DNA of 64,000 bases from NCBI RefSeq assembly GCF_007833215.1, contig NZ_CP042239.1, positions 1,426,001 to 1,490,000 on the forward strand. The letters run 5' to 3'. The notes below the pieces were generated by a model. The model had not been told where the DNA came from. It was given only the letters and a program-made list of their open reading frames with translations, and searched no databases. Below, piece after piece: positions 25,686 through 33,531 of this stretch (position 1 is the first letter of the stretch; every line of letters starts with the position of its first letter). The DNA comes from Sphingomonas suaedae. GTDB lineage: Bacteria > Pseudomonadota > Alphaproteobacteria > Sphingomonadales > Sphingomonadaceae. A program made the position numbers and the translations under genes.

Positions 25686-26563
25686 CGACAGCCTCGCTGG
25701 CGCCTGCGCCGCTGAACCCGCTGCTGAGCGACGGTGGACCGGCGCTTGGCGACAACGAGTTCGCGGCGATCGCGCGGATCATGATGACCGAGGCGCGGAT
25801 ACACCTCCCGCCGACGAAAAAGGTGCTGGTGCATTCGCGCCTGTCCCGCCGCCTGCGCGAGCACCGCCTGGCCTCGTTCAAGGACTATATCGCCTTTGCC
25901 GAACGCGATGCGGAGGAACTGCGGCTGCTGGTTACGGCGCTGACCACCAACCACACGCATTTCTTCCGCGAGAGCCATCATTTCGATCATCTGCGCGACG
26001 TGCTGCTTCCTCAGCTCAAGCGCGACCCGGCCCGTTCGCCCGTGCGGATGTGGTCGGCGGGATGTTCGAGCGGCGAGGAAGTGTACACGCTGGCGATGAC
26101 GCTTCTGGGCACCGAACGTAGCGAGGCCGAATGGCTGCGTGGACGCGACCTGCGTCTGCTCGCCACCGACATCTCGGAACCGGTGGTGCGCGCCGCCGCC
26201 GAGGGTTTCTATGCAGAGGCGACCGCCGATGGCGTTCCGGAACCCTATCGTCGCGCCTGGATGGTCCGCGAGGGCGCGGGCTATCGCATGGCCGATACCG
26301 CGCGCGCATTGGTGACCGCCAAGGTGCTGAACCTGTTCGGCGAATGGCCGATGAAGCAGCGTTACGACGTCATTTTTTGTCGCAATGTCATGATCTATTT
26401 CGACGATACCGCGAAATCCGAGCTGGAAGCCCGGCTCGTCGAGATGCTCAAGCCCGGCGGCTTCCTGTATATCGGCCATAGCGAGCGTCTGATCGGCACC
26501 GCCGCCGAGCGGATGCGCAGCCGCGGCAACACCATCTATCAGCGCACGGACGGTGCCGCATGA
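25682..26563 (+). CDS. cheR: CheR, receptor methyltransferase
   Basis: 293 residues from ATG 25682, overlapping cheW by 4 nt. An N-terminal helical domain (FAAIARIMMTEARIHLPPTKKVLVHSRLSRRLREHRL) and the SAM-binding domain with MWSAGCSSGEEVYTLAM and the VIFCRNVMIYFD segment typical of CheR. It methylates receptor glutamates. The DWDEF tail of the 3651-5606 receptor is a possible docking site. Confidence 0.96.
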   Translation: MTTASLAPAPLNPLLSDGGPALGDNEFAAIARIMMTEARIHLPPTKKVLVHSRLSRRLREHRLASFKDYIAFAERDAEELRLLVTALTTNHTHFFRESHHFDHLRDVLLPQLKRDPARSPVRMWSAGCSSGEEVYTLAMTLLGTERSEAEWLRGRDLRLLATDISEPVVRAAAEGFYAEATADGVPEPYRRAWMVREGAGYRMADTARALVTAKVLNLFGEWPMKQRYDVIFCRNVMIYFDDTAKSELEARLVEMLKPGGFLYIGHSERLIGTAAERMRSRGNTIYQRTDGAA

Positions 26564-27606
26564 GTCCGATCCGCGCCCTGATCGTCGACGACAGCGCATC
26601 GATGCGCGCCGCGCTGACGCGCATCCTGTCCGGCGACCCCGAGATCGAAGTTGTCGGCGCCGCGCCCGAACCGCACGCCGCGCGCGAGATGATCAAGGAG
26701 CTCAATCCCGATGTCCTGACGCTCGATGTCGAGATGCCGGGAATGGACGGCCTTTCTTTCCTCGAAAGGATCATGCGGCTTCGGCCGATGCCGGTCGTAA
26801 TGTGCTCGTCGCTGACCGCAGCGGGCGCGGAAGTGACGATCGAGGCGCTGCGCCTGGGCGCGGTCGATTGCATCGCCAAGCCCGCGGGCGGCCCCGCCGA
26901 ACTGGTCGCGGGCGCCAGCCAACTGCGTGAGATCGTCAAGGGCGCGGCCCGCTCACAGACCCGGCGCATGGCCCCCCCCGTGCGTGCGGTGCAGCCCACC
27001 GCGTCCGCCCAGACACCGTTTCGCGACGTCGTGATCGCGATCGGCGCGTCGACGGGCGGGGTGGAGGCGCTGTTCCATCTGCTCGACGCCTTCCCTGAAA
27101 ACGCCCCGCCGGTCTTGGTCGTCCAGCATATGCCCGCCGCCTTTACCGCGAGCTTCGCCGCGCGGCTCGACCGCAGCTGCGCGGTCAGGGTGGTCGAGGC
27201 GACCGACGGCGCACCGTTGAAGCCGGGAACCGTCTATATCGCCCCCGGCGGATCGCATCACATGACCCTGGACGGGGGCACGCGCGGTCGAATCAAGCTG
27301 GTCGCGACCGACCCGGTCAACGGCCATCGCCCCTCGGTCGACATGCTGTTCAACTCGATCGCTCCGCTCGGCAAGGCCGCAGTTGGCGCGATCCTGACCG
27401 GCATGGGCAATGACGGGGCGGAAGGGATGCTGGCAATGCGCCGCGCAGGCGCCCGCACCTTCGGCCAGTCGCGCGAAGACTGCATCGTATGGGGAATGCC
27501 GCGCGCCGCGCTGCTCGCCGGTGGCGTCGAAACCGAATCCAGCCTGTCCGCGATGGCAGGCGTCATCCTCGCCGCCGCGCGCGGCGCCAAGCATCAGGAG
27601 CGTTGA
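26560..27606 (+). CDS. cheB: CheB, receptor methylesterase/deamidase
   Basis: 348 residues. Receiver domain with D10-D11 and phosphoacceptor D56 (LTLDVEMPGMDG), a linker, then the esterase domain with the catalytic triad S164 (GASTGGVEAL), H190 (VVQHMPAAF) and D285 (GMGNDGAEGM). CheA-dependent phosphorylation activates removal of receptor methyl groups. Sits between cheR and the second cheY. Confidence 0.97.
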   Translation: MSPIRALIVDDSASMRAALTRILSGDPEIEVVGAAPEPHAAREMIKELNPDVLTLDVEMPGMDGLSFLERIMRLRPMPVVMCSSLTAAGAEVTIEALRLGAVDCIAKPAGGPAELVAGASQLREIVKGAARSQTRRMAPPVRAVQPTASAQTPFRDVVIAIGASTGGVEALFHLLDAFPENAPPVLVVQHMPAAFTASFAARLDRSCAVRVVEATDGAPLKPGTVYIAPGGSHHMTLDGGTRGRIKLVATDPVNGHRPSVDMLFNSIAPLGKAAVGAILTGMGNDGAEGMLAMRRAGARTFGQSREDCIVWGMPRAALLAGGVETESSLSAMAGVILAAARGAKHQER

Positions 27607-27996
27607 ATGCCCGCCGCGTCTGCAATCCGGGTCATGGTGGTCGACGACCAGACGAGTATGCGTGCGATGATCCGTCGTGCGCTTCAGGATTTCGGCTTCA
27701 AGGACATTCGCGACAAGGCGAGCGCGCCCGAGGCGCTGTCCGCGATCCGCAACGACCGCGTTCACCTCATCATCTCGGACTATAACATGCCTGAGATGGA
27801 CGGACTCGAATTCCTGGCGACCGTCCGCAAGGACGAGGTGCTGGCGAAGACCGTCTTCATCATGCTGACCGGTTCGTCAGACCGGGAGGTGGTGCAGAAG
27901 GCCGCCGCGCTGGGCGTGAACAACTATCTCGTGAAGCCCTTTGCGCCCGCCGCGCTGAAGGAGAAGATCGAGCGGGTCTTCGGCGCGCTGTCATGA
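27607..27996 (+). CDS. cheY: CheY-type response regulator (second copy)
   Basis: 129 residues, starting right after the cheB stop. D13-D14, phosphoacceptor D58 (LIISDYNMPEMDGLEFL), Thr in MLTGSSD and Lys in YLVKPFAP. The sequence RVMVVDDQTSMRAMIRRALQDFGFKDIRDKASAPEAL is closer to classical motor-binding CheY than the first copy. It overlaps cheD by 4 nt. Confidence 0.94.
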   Translation: MPAASAIRVMVVDDQTSMRAMIRRALQDFGFKDIRDKASAPEALSAIRNDRVHLIISDYNMPEMDGLEFLATVRKDEVLAKTVFIMLTGSSDREVVQKAAALGVNNYLVKPFAPAALKEKIERVFGALS

Positions 27997-28526
27997 CGCT
28001 CGCCACGCGCAACCGCGTCACCATCATCCAGGGCGAGTTCAAGGTCCTGTCGCAGCCCGACACGGTCATCTCGACCCTGTTGGGCTCGTGCATCGCCGTG
28101 TGCCTGCACGATGCGGTGGCGCGCGTGGGGGGTATGAACCATTTCCTGCTCGGCGAGCCAAGTCCCGATCATCGCGTCAGCGAGGCGGACCTGCAACGCT
28201 ATGGCGTCCACGCCATGGAATTGCTGATCAACGGCATGATGAAGGCGGGGGCGGAGCGGCCACGACTGCGCGCGCATCTCTATGGCGGCGCCAACATCAT
28301 CGCCGGACTGGGTGGCATCGGCACCGCCAACGCCGCGTTTGCCGTGCGCTTCCTGCAAACCGAAGCCATCGCAATCGGCCATAACGACACCGGCGGCACG
28401 CGGCCGCGCAAGATCGAGTTCCGTCCTTATGACGGCAAGATCCGCTGTCACTATGTCGCCGAGCCGCCGCCCGTCACCCTCCCCGCCCGCGCCCCCGTGC
28501 ACGGCGGCGAGATCGATCTTTTCTAA
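27993..28526 (+). CDS. cheD: CheD, receptor glutamine deamidase
   Basis: 177 residues with the CheD signature: C33 in LLGSCIAVCLHDAVARVGGMNHFLL with H50 in the GGMNHF segment, and later ARPRLRAHLYGGANIIAGLGGIGTANAAFAVRFLQTE. It deamidates receptor glutamines and can interact with CheY-type phosphatases. Coupled to cheY. Confidence 0.94.
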   Translation: MTLATRNRVTIIQGEFKVLSQPDTVISTLLGSCIAVCLHDAVARVGGMNHFLLGEPSPDHRVSEADLQRYGVHAMELLINGMMKAGAERPRLRAHLYGGANIIAGLGGIGTANAAFAVRFLQTEAIAIGHNDTGGTRPRKIEFRPYDGKIRCHYVAEPPPVTLPARAPVHGGEIDLF

Positions 28527-28537
28527 AGGGCCTGACC

Positions 28538-28858
28538 ATGGAAAATCCCATTCCCCCGATGCAGGAGCCCCGCAACGAACAGCTGGTCAACGCGCTGCAC
28601 GGCGCCGTCGCGGGCGAATTGCGCCATGTGCGTGCGCTGATCGAGGAACTGGCATCGGTGCTGGTGGCGGACGAACATTTCGTCGAACGCTATCTCGATC
28701 AGCTTCAGGCCTTCGACCTGCTGGTCCAATGTACCGAGGAGAGCGCCGCAGTGCTCGACCGGCTCGCAGCCGGCGCTTGCACCCGCACGGCGATCGCGCC
28801 GGTTCGACTGGGCCAGGTGCAGGCACGGCTCCAGGCGGCGCTGGCGCCGGGACTCTGA
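28538..28858 (+). CDS. Small helical protein of the che operon, unknown
   Basis: 106 residues, no signal or membrane segment, almost wholly helical and acidic (NEQLVNALHGAVAGELRHVRALIEELASVLVADEHFVERYLDQLQAFDLLVQCTEESAAVLDRLA). I do not recognise it. Several alphaproteobacterial che operons end in short helical proteins (CheT, CheU, CheE) of poorly known function; this may be an equivalent, perhaps acting on a CheY, but there is no diagnostic motif. It lies 11 nt after cheD and 3 nt before motB. Confidence 0.75.
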   Translation: MENPIPPMQEPRNEQLVNALHGAVAGELRHVRALIEELASVLVADEHFVERYLDQLQAFDLLVQCTEESAAVLDRLAAGACTRTAIAPVRLGQVQARLQAALAPGL

Positions 28859-28861
28859 CCG

Positions 28862-29713
28862 ATGGCCAGCCACGCTCCCAATGCCCGGCCCATCGTCATC
28901 CGCAAGGTAAAGAAGGTCGTCGGTGGCCATCATGGCGGCGCGTGGAAGGTCGCCTATGCCGATTTCGTCACCGCGATGATGGCGTTTTTCATGCTGCTCT
29001 GGCTCATCAGCAACCCTGAGAAGGAAACGCTGAAGGGTCTGGCGGAATATTTCTCCCCCGGCCCGCCGATGGTGGGTAGCGCGGGCGCCGCAGCGGGCGG
29101 GGCCCAGGCGGGTTCGGGCGGTCATGGCCGCGCCAAGAGCGCCGAGGCGGCCAAGGCGAGCGGCGTGCCGGCGATGGAGGCGCAAAGCACCGGCGTCGCG
29201 CGGGGCGGCTCAGCAACGATCCCCGACGCCTCGTTGCGCGTGCTGGCCCAGGAAATGCGGCTGTCGCTCGAATCGGCCCCAACCGACTCCGAAACCCATG
29301 CAAAAGTGGAATCGGACGAGGACGGGCTGCGCATCACGCTGATGGACAGCGTCCGCCAGCCAATGTTCCACCCCGGTACCGCGAAACTAAACGATTTCGC
29401 GCGCCGTCAGCTGGGCGCGGTCGCGGAAAAACTGACCCGATCCGGCGCGCGGTTGACGATCGAGGGGCATACCGACGGCAAGGGCGGGGAGAGCGAGGCC
29501 AATTGGCGCCTGTCGGGCGAGCGCGCCCTCGCCTCCCGCGCGGTGCTGCTCGCGGGCGGCATCACCAGCGACCGGATTGCGGGCGTCGTCGCGCGCGGCG
29601 CCAGCCAGCCGCTTTACCCGGGCGAACCCGATCGTGCCGAAAACCGGCGCATCACCATCATCGTCAAGGGCGAGGCACCACCGACCCCGGCCGATGCGAG
29701 CTTCAAGATGTGA
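28862..29713 (+). CDS. motB: MotB, stator peptidoglycan-binding subunit
   Basis: 283 residues. A short basic N terminus, one transmembrane helix (AYADFVTAMMAFFMLLWLISN) with D34 at the proton-binding position, a plug/linker of about 90 residues rich in Gly/Ala, and an OmpA-like peptidoglycan-binding domain at about 140-275 (SVRQPMFHPGTAKLNDFARRQLGAVAEKLTRSGARLTIEGHTDG...NWRLSGERALASRAVLLAGGI). The aspartate indicates a proton-driven stator. Its partner motA starts the operon. Confidence 0.96.
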   Translation: MASHAPNARPIVIRKVKKVVGGHHGGAWKVAYADFVTAMMAFFMLLWLISNPEKETLKGLAEYFSPGPPMVGSAGAAAGGAQAGSGGHGRAKSAEAAKASGVPAMEAQSTGVARGGSATIPDASLRVLAQEMRLSLESAPTDSETHAKVESDEDGLRITLMDSVRQPMFHPGTAKLNDFARRQLGAVAEKLTRSGARLTIEGHTDGKGGESEANWRLSGERALASRAVLLAGGITSDRIAGVVARGASQPLYPGEPDRAENRRITIIVKGEAPPTPADASFKM

Positions 29714-29723
29714 GGGTCGAACC

Positions 29724-30173
29724 GTGAAGAAGATCCTGTTCCCCCTCCTCCTGCTGATTATCGGCGCGGCAATCGGCGCCGGAAGCGGCTATGCGACGAC
29801 TCTGATCGTCGGCACCCCGGCCCAGGCGTCCGCAGCGGCGAAACCCGCCGAGCCGGAAATGCCCGGCAAGTTCGTCGCGCTTCCGCGCATGACCGCGCCG
29901 CTGGTGCTGAAGGACGGCAAGCTGTCCGGCTATGCGGCGTTCGAAGTCCAGCTGGAAGTCGGCGAGGACGATGTCGACATGGTCACCGCGCGGCTCCCTT
30001 TTCTTCAGCACGCCATCAATCTGCGCACCTTCCGCATCCCGCTCGCCGCGGGCGCGGATGGGATGCTGCCCGATCTCGACAGTTTCCGCCGCATCGTCAT
30101 CGAAGCGGCACGCGAGGCGATCGGGCCGGACAAGGTGCGCAAGGTCGCAGTCACCAAGGCGGAGCCAGCATGA
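29724..30173 (+). CDS. fliL: FliL, basal-body-associated stator protein
   Basis: 149 residues from GTG 29724. A single membrane anchor (KKILFPLLLLIIGAAIGAGSGYATTLIV) and a periplasmic domain with GKFVALPRMTAPLVLKDGKLSGYAAFEVQLEVGEDDVDMVTARLPFLQHAINLRTFRIPL and AREAIGPDKVRKVAVTKAEPA, the pattern of FliL. It surrounds stator units next to the MS ring. Located 10 nt after motB, overlapping pilZ by 4 nt. Confidence 0.85.
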   Translation: MKKILFPLLLLIIGAAIGAGSGYATTLIVGTPAQASAAAKPAEPEMPGKFVALPRMTAPLVLKDGKLSGYAAFEVQLEVGEDDVDMVTARLPFLQHAINLRTFRIPLAAGADGMLPDLDSFRRIVIEAAREAIGPDKVRKVAVTKAEPA

Positions 30174-30817
30174 TGTTTACCCAGGAACCCGATACATTGC
30201 CGCCGTTCGAGCCGGAAAACAGCGTCCAGGACCGGCGCGCGGATGCCGACACGCGCCTTGTCACGACCTTGCTGGTCGGTCGCCTGGTTACCGCGCGCGG
30301 CGATGTTGTGTGCCGGGTGCGCAACATTTCCGCCAATGGCGCGCGGATCGAGTGTGCGATGCCCATGAGTCGGGGCGACCGGGTCCAGCTGGAGCTGCGC
30401 GGCGCCGAATTGCTGGAGGCGGAGGTCGCCTGGGCCCAGGGCGGTGCGACCGGACTGCATTTCCATTCGCCGGTGCCGAGCGAACTGATCCTGAAGCCCA
30501 CCCCCAAACAGCGCGGCTGGCACAACCGGCTGCCGCGGCTCGAAACCGAATGCGCGGTGCTGGTCACCTGCAACGGCCGCCGCCTCGCCGCGACACTACG
30601 CGACATCAACCAGCGCGGGATGCGGATCGACGGCCTGTCGATGACGCTGATCGACGGCACCCTGTCGGTCCATGTCCCCGAACTGGGCACGGTCAATGCC
30701 GGGCTGCGTTGGCAACGTGACGGCGCGGCCGGGCTTCAGTTCGTGACGCCGATCCGGTTCGAGACTTTGTCCGCCTGGCTGGTCGATCCGGCGCGGCGCT
30801 TTGGGCGGCGGTCGTAG
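30170..30817 (+). CDS. Tandem PilZ-domain protein (c-di-GMP effector candidate)
   Basis: 215 residues with two PilZ-like halves. The first has DRRADADTRLVTTLLVGRLVTARGDVVCRVRNISANGARIECAMPM, giving an RR pair and an N-x-S-x-x-G loop close to the RxxxR...D/NxSxxG c-di-GMP site. The second (RLETECAVLVTCNGRRLAATLRDINQRGMRIDGLSM) keeps DxNxxG but lacks a clear arginine pair. As the last gene of the motA-che-motB-fliL operon it could couple c-di-GMP to stator or switch behaviour, as YcgR does; that is inference. The GGDEF-EAL gene at 51258 is a possible source of the signal. Confidence 0.85.
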   Translation: MMFTQEPDTLPPFEPENSVQDRRADADTRLVTTLLVGRLVTARGDVVCRVRNISANGARIECAMPMSRGDRVQLELRGAELLEAEVAWAQGGATGLHFHSPVPSELILKPTPKQRGWHNRLPRLETECAVLVTCNGRRLAATLRDINQRGMRIDGLSMTLIDGTLSVHVPELGTVNAGLRWQRDGAAGLQFVTPIRFETLSAWLVDPARRFGRRS

Positions 30818-30839
30818 AGTCGTTTTCAGCTTCGTTGAA

Positions 30840-30921
30840 TCGGCACCGGCCCGCTCCCCCACCCGGCCACCCAAAGGATACTGTCGCTGGGTGGCCGGGT
30901 GGGGGAGCGGGCCGGTGCCGA
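30840..30921. repeat. Perfect 34-bp inverted repeat between convergent pilZ and fliP
   Basis: Arms at 30840-30873 and 30888-30921 are exact reverse complements, with a 14-nt loop. Smaller TTCAGC-type hairpins flank it on both sides. It would end transcripts from both sides or could be a mobile miniature repeat. It has no T-run, so it is not a classical terminator. Confidence 0.85.
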
Positions 30922-30957
30922 AACCGGTTCAGCTTTGCTGAAGCAGGCTTTAAAACC

Positions 30958-31692
30958 CTAACCCGACCCGAAACTTCGGATCAGGCTGCCCGCGACCAAT
31001 GCCCAGCCATCGACCAGCACGAAGAAGATGATCTTGCACGGGAGCGCGATCGTCGTCGGCGGCAGCATCATCATACCCATTGCCATCAGCACCGCCGATA
31101 CGGCGAGATCGATGACGAGAAAGGGCAGCAGCAGCAGGAAGCCGATCTCGAACGCGCGGCGCAGTTCGGAGATCATGAAGGCCGGGACGAGCGTGCCGAG
31201 CGGCACGTCCGCCCGGGTCTTGGCAGGTTCCGCAGCGAGGCCGTTGAATAACGCGATATCGTCGTCGCGCACCTGGCTCAGCATGAACTTGCGGAACGGT
31301 TCGGCGGTCTTCTCGAACGCGACATCCTCGCTGATCTTGCCCTCGGTATAAGGCTTGATGCCCACGTCCCATGCCTGGGTGAAGGTCGGCGTCATCACGA
31401 ACATCGACAGGAACAGCGCCAGGCTGATGATGACCGGGTTGGGCGGCACACCCTGTGCGCCAAGGCCCGTGCGCAGCAGCGACAGCGCCACGACGATGCG
31501 GGTGAACGACGTCACAGTCATCAGGATGCCCGGCGCAAGGCTGAGGACGGTCAGAAGCGCGACCAGGCCGATCGCCTTGCCGCTCATCGACCCCTCCCCG
31601 CCCAGTCCGAGCCCCACAGACGGGGCAGCGGCGGCGGCGGTCGGGATCAGGATCAGGGTCGCCGCGAACGCGATGCGCAACAGCTTATGCAT
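30958..31692 (-). CDS. fliP: FliP, flagellar export gate protein
   Basis: 244 residues from ATG 31692, beginning with a cleavable signal peptide (MHKLLRIAFAATLILIPTAAAAAP), which is a known property of FliP. Core segments LVALLTVLSLAPGILMTVTSFTRIVVALSLLRTGLGAQGVPPNPVIISLALFLSMFVMTP and FMISELRRAFEIGFLLLLPFLVIDLAVSAVLMAMGMMMLPPTTIALPCKIIFFVLVDGWALV are diagnostic. It forms the FliP5-FliQ4-FliR1 channel. The start overlaps the end of fliO by 8 nt. Confidence 0.96.
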   Translation of the reverse strand: MHKLLRIAFAATLILIPTAAAAAPSVGLGLGGEGSMSGKAIGLVALLTVLSLAPGILMTVTSFTRIVVALSLLRTGLGAQGVPPNPVIISLALFLSMFVMTPTFTQAWDVGIKPYTEGKISEDVAFEKTAEPFRKFMLSQVRDDDIALFNGLAAEPAKTRADVPLGTLVPAFMISELRRAFEIGFLLLLPFLVIDLAVSAVLMAMGMMMLPPTTIALPCKIIFFVLVDGWALVAGSLIRSFGSG

Positions 31693-32134
31693 GACGGGCC
31701 AGCCGGGCGCTCGCGAAATTCTGGATGCGGTGGAGGTTGCCGAGAAACGCGGTCGATCCGATGTCGCCAGTGCCATGCGCTTCCGCGTCGAACGACGGCA
31801 GCGCCGCCACCGGCTGCGGCGCGGCGGTACGGGCGATCCGCAGCTCTGGCCGCAGTTCGGGCGCCTCAGGGCGCGGTGCGGTGAGAACCACATTCCCCTC
31901 CGGCGCCATCAGCACCAGATGCTCGACATTGTCGCGCCGCACCAGCAGCAGCGAACGCTTGGGATCAACGCTCAGCCGTTCGACCACCGCAAGACGACGC
32001 TCGTCCACCCCACCCCCGCCGATCCGACCGGGCAGACGCAGGTTGAAGCGGCGCACCGCCCAGAGCGATCCGGCCAGCAGGCCGAGCACGATCGCAAGCG
32101 CACCGAACATGCGCAGCAACGCCAGGATTGTCAT
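31685..32134 (-). CDS. fliO: FliO, export gate assembly protein
   Basis: 149 residues: an N-terminal membrane helix (MTILALLRMFGALAIVLGLLAGSLWAVRRF) and a FliO-like cytoplasmic domain (RRLAVVERLSVDPKRSLLLVRRDNVEHLVLMAPEGNVVL), followed by a variable tail. FliO stabilises FliP during assembly. It sits between fliN and fliP with overlaps on both sides. Confidence 0.9.
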   Translation of the reverse strand: MTILALLRMFGALAIVLGLLAGSLWAVRRFNLRLPGRIGGGGVDERRLAVVERLSVDPKRSLLLVRRDNVEHLVLMAPEGNVVLTAPRPEAPELRPELRIARTAAPQPVAALPSFDAEAHGTGDIGSTAFLGNLHRIQNFASARLARHA

Positions 32135-32388
32135 GCCACGATCCGTCCGGGCAGGACTTCGCTGATCTCCAGCGACATATGCTCGCCATTGACGATCACC
32201 CGCCCCTTCGCGACCAACGTTTCATTGACATAGACCAATGTCGGGTCGGCATCGCTGCTGTCGAACGCGACGATCGCGCCGCGGCTCATCTTCAGCACCT
32301 GGCGGATCGGGAGCCGGGTCGATCCCAGCACGATCGACAATTCGACCATGATATCGTTGAGCACAGCTGTCCCCTGCGTGTTCGTCAT
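32131..32388 (-). CDS. fliN: FliN-type switch protein, short copy
   Basis: 85 residues forming a bare SpoA domain (NDIMVELSIVLGSTRLPIRQVLKMSRGAIVAFDSSDADPTLVYVNETLVAKGRVIVNGEHMSLEISEVLPGRI). FliN forms the bottom of the C ring and binds FliH. It is the first gene of fliN-fliO-fliP. A second, longer FliN-type gene lies at 44608-44982, so the strain has two paralogues; fliM is not in the window. Confidence 0.9.
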   Translation of the reverse strand: MTNTQGTAVLNDIMVELSIVLGSTRLPIRQVLKMSRGAIVAFDSSDADPTLVYVNETLVAKGRVIVNGEHMSLEISEVLPGRIVA

Positions 32389-32394
32389 GCAGCA

Positions 32395-32423
32395 TTTATA
32401 GGGGGCAGAATTTGCCGCCGGTC
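32395..32423 (-). promoter_or_regulatory. fliN-fliO-fliP promoter of the flagellar-box class
   Basis: Minus strand: GACC (32423-32420), 19 nt, TATAAA (32400-32395); hexamer GACCGG, 17-bp spacer. The spacer contains a GCGGCAAATTCTGCC element. Confidence 0.6.
32404..32418 (-). promoter_or_regulatory. GCGGCAAATTCTGCC element inside the fliN promoter
   Basis: The core is GGCA-N5-TGCC. It sits between the -35 position and the -10, a place where a bound protein would normally repress. Candidate site for the FlbD-type regulator (inference). Confidence 0.45.
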
Positions 32424-32424
32424 C

Positions 32425-32452
32425 GACCGGCCCGGAAAATCTTGCCTATAAG
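32425..32452 (+). promoter_or_regulatory. flgC operon promoter (flagellar box, one base shorter)
   Basis: GACC at 32425-32428, 18 nt, TATAAG at 32447-32452; hexamer GACCGG with a 16-bp spacer. It is back-to-back with the fliN promoter, sharing GGTCCGACC. Confidence 0.45.
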
Positions 32453-32462
32453 ATTTGTGTCG

Positions 32463-32477
32463 GCGGCAATTCCTGCC
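32463..32477 (+). promoter_or_regulatory. GCGGCAATTCCTGCC element near the flgC transcription start
   Basis: GGCA-N5-TGCC core, 11 nt downstream of the -10, 22 nt before the flgC ATG. Candidate regulator site. Confidence 0.45.
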
Positions 32478-32498
32478 CGCCGCGCCGGAAATGCGACC

Positions 32499-32906
32499 AT
32501 GGATCTCAAAAGCTCCGTTTCGGTCTCCGCATCGGGCCTGCGCGCGCAATCGCTGCGTATGCGGGTGATCGCGGAGAATTTGGCCAATCAGGGCTCGGTA
32601 TCGCAGACGCCGGGGGGCGATCCCTATCGCCGCCGCGTCGCGACCTTTTCCGCCCAGGTCGATCGCGCAAGCGGCGCGACCAAGGTCGAGGTTAAGGGCG
32701 TCGCGTCCGACAAATCCGCCTTTCAGCGCGTCTATCAGCCCGGCAACCCGGCCGCAGACGCCAAGGGCTATGTGCTGATGCCCAACGTCAACAGCCTGGT
32801 CGAAAGCGCCGATATGAAGGCGGCACAACGCTCCTACGAAGCCAATCTCAGCGCGATCGAAGCCGCCAAGGGCATGACGATGCGCACCATCGACCTGCTG
32901 AAATAA
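32499..32906 (+). CDS. flgC: FlgC, proximal rod protein
   Basis: 135 residues from ATG 32499. The N terminus (DLKSSVSVSASGLRAQSLRMRVIAENLANQGSVSQTPGGDPYRRRVATF) has the axial-protein motif, and the C terminus (NSLVESADMKAAQRSYEANLSAIEAAKGMTMRTIDLLK) is typical FlgC. It forms part of the rod between the MS ring and the distal rod. Unusually, flgB is not next to it but at 37953. It heads flgC-fliE-fliQ-fliR-flhB. Confidence 0.94.
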   Translation: MDLKSSVSVSASGLRAQSLRMRVIAENLANQGSVSQTPGGDPYRRRVATFSAQVDRASGATKVEVKGVASDKSAFQRVYQPGNPAADAKGYVLMPNVNSLVESADMKAAQRSYEANLSAIEAAKGMTMRTIDLLK

Positions 32907-32917
32907 GGAACGCCGCA

Positions 32918-33247
32918 ATGTCCATCGGATCGCTCGACGCGCTCTCTGCCTATGGCCGCGCCGCCGGTGTCTCGCCGCTTTCGCGCGGTCCCGGGATCGG
33001 TGGTCCCGGCAGCGCCGACGCCCCCGTATCGGGCGGGTTCGGCCAGCTCGTCCAGGATATGGTCGGCGAGGCATCGGGAAGCCTCAAGGCTGCCGAGACC
33101 GCATCGGCGCGCCAGATCGCGGGCAAGGGCGACCTGATCGACGTGGTCACCGCGATGGGGGCCGCCGAAGTCGCGCTGGACACCGTGGTCGCGGTGCGCG
33201 ACCGGGTGGTCAATGCCTATTCTGAAATCATGCGGATGCAGATCTAG
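32918..33247 (+). CDS. fliE: FliE, MS-ring/rod junction protein
   Basis: 109 residues; C-terminal half GFGQLVQDMVGEASGSLKAAETASARQIAGKGDLIDVVTAMGAAEVALDTVVAVRDRVVNAYSEIMRMQI is characteristic of FliE. It joins the MS ring and export gate to FlgB/FlgC. Starts 11 nt after flgC. Confidence 0.92.
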   Translation: MSIGSLDALSAYGRAAGVSPLSRGPGIGGPGSADAPVSGGFGQLVQDMVGEASGSLKAAETASARQIAGKGDLIDVVTAMGAAEVALDTVVAVRDRVVNAYSEIMRMQI

Positions 33248-33256
33248 GCGCCGCAC

Positions 33257-33523
33257 ATGGATGCCGCTTCCGCCATCGAGATCGGCCGCGCCGCGCTGAT
33301 CCTGACCCTCACCGTCTCCGGTCCGCTGCTGTTCGCGGCGCTGGCGACAGGTGTCGTCATCGGCCTGCTTCAGGCGCTGACCCAGATCCAGGAACAGACG
33401 CTCACCTTCGTGCCAAAGCTGATCGTGATGGGCATCACGCTGCTGCTCAGCTTTCCGCTGATCGGCTCGGCGCTCGGCGATTTCATGCGGGTGCTCAGCG
33501 ACAAGATCGTTCAGGGCGGCTGA
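33257..33523 (+). CDS. fliQ: FliQ, export gate protein
   Basis: 88 residues with two membrane helices (IGRAALILTLTVSGPLLFAALATGVVIGLLQALTQIQEQTLTFVPKLIVMGITLLLSFPLIGSALGDFM). Length and the ALTQIQEQTLTFVPK loop are diagnostic for FliQ. Confidence 0.95.
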   Translation: MDAASAIEIGRAALILTLTVSGPLLFAALATGVVIGLLQALTQIQEQTLTFVPKLIVMGITLLLSFPLIGSALGDFMRVLSDKIVQGG

Positions 33524-33531
33524 ACCCGGCG

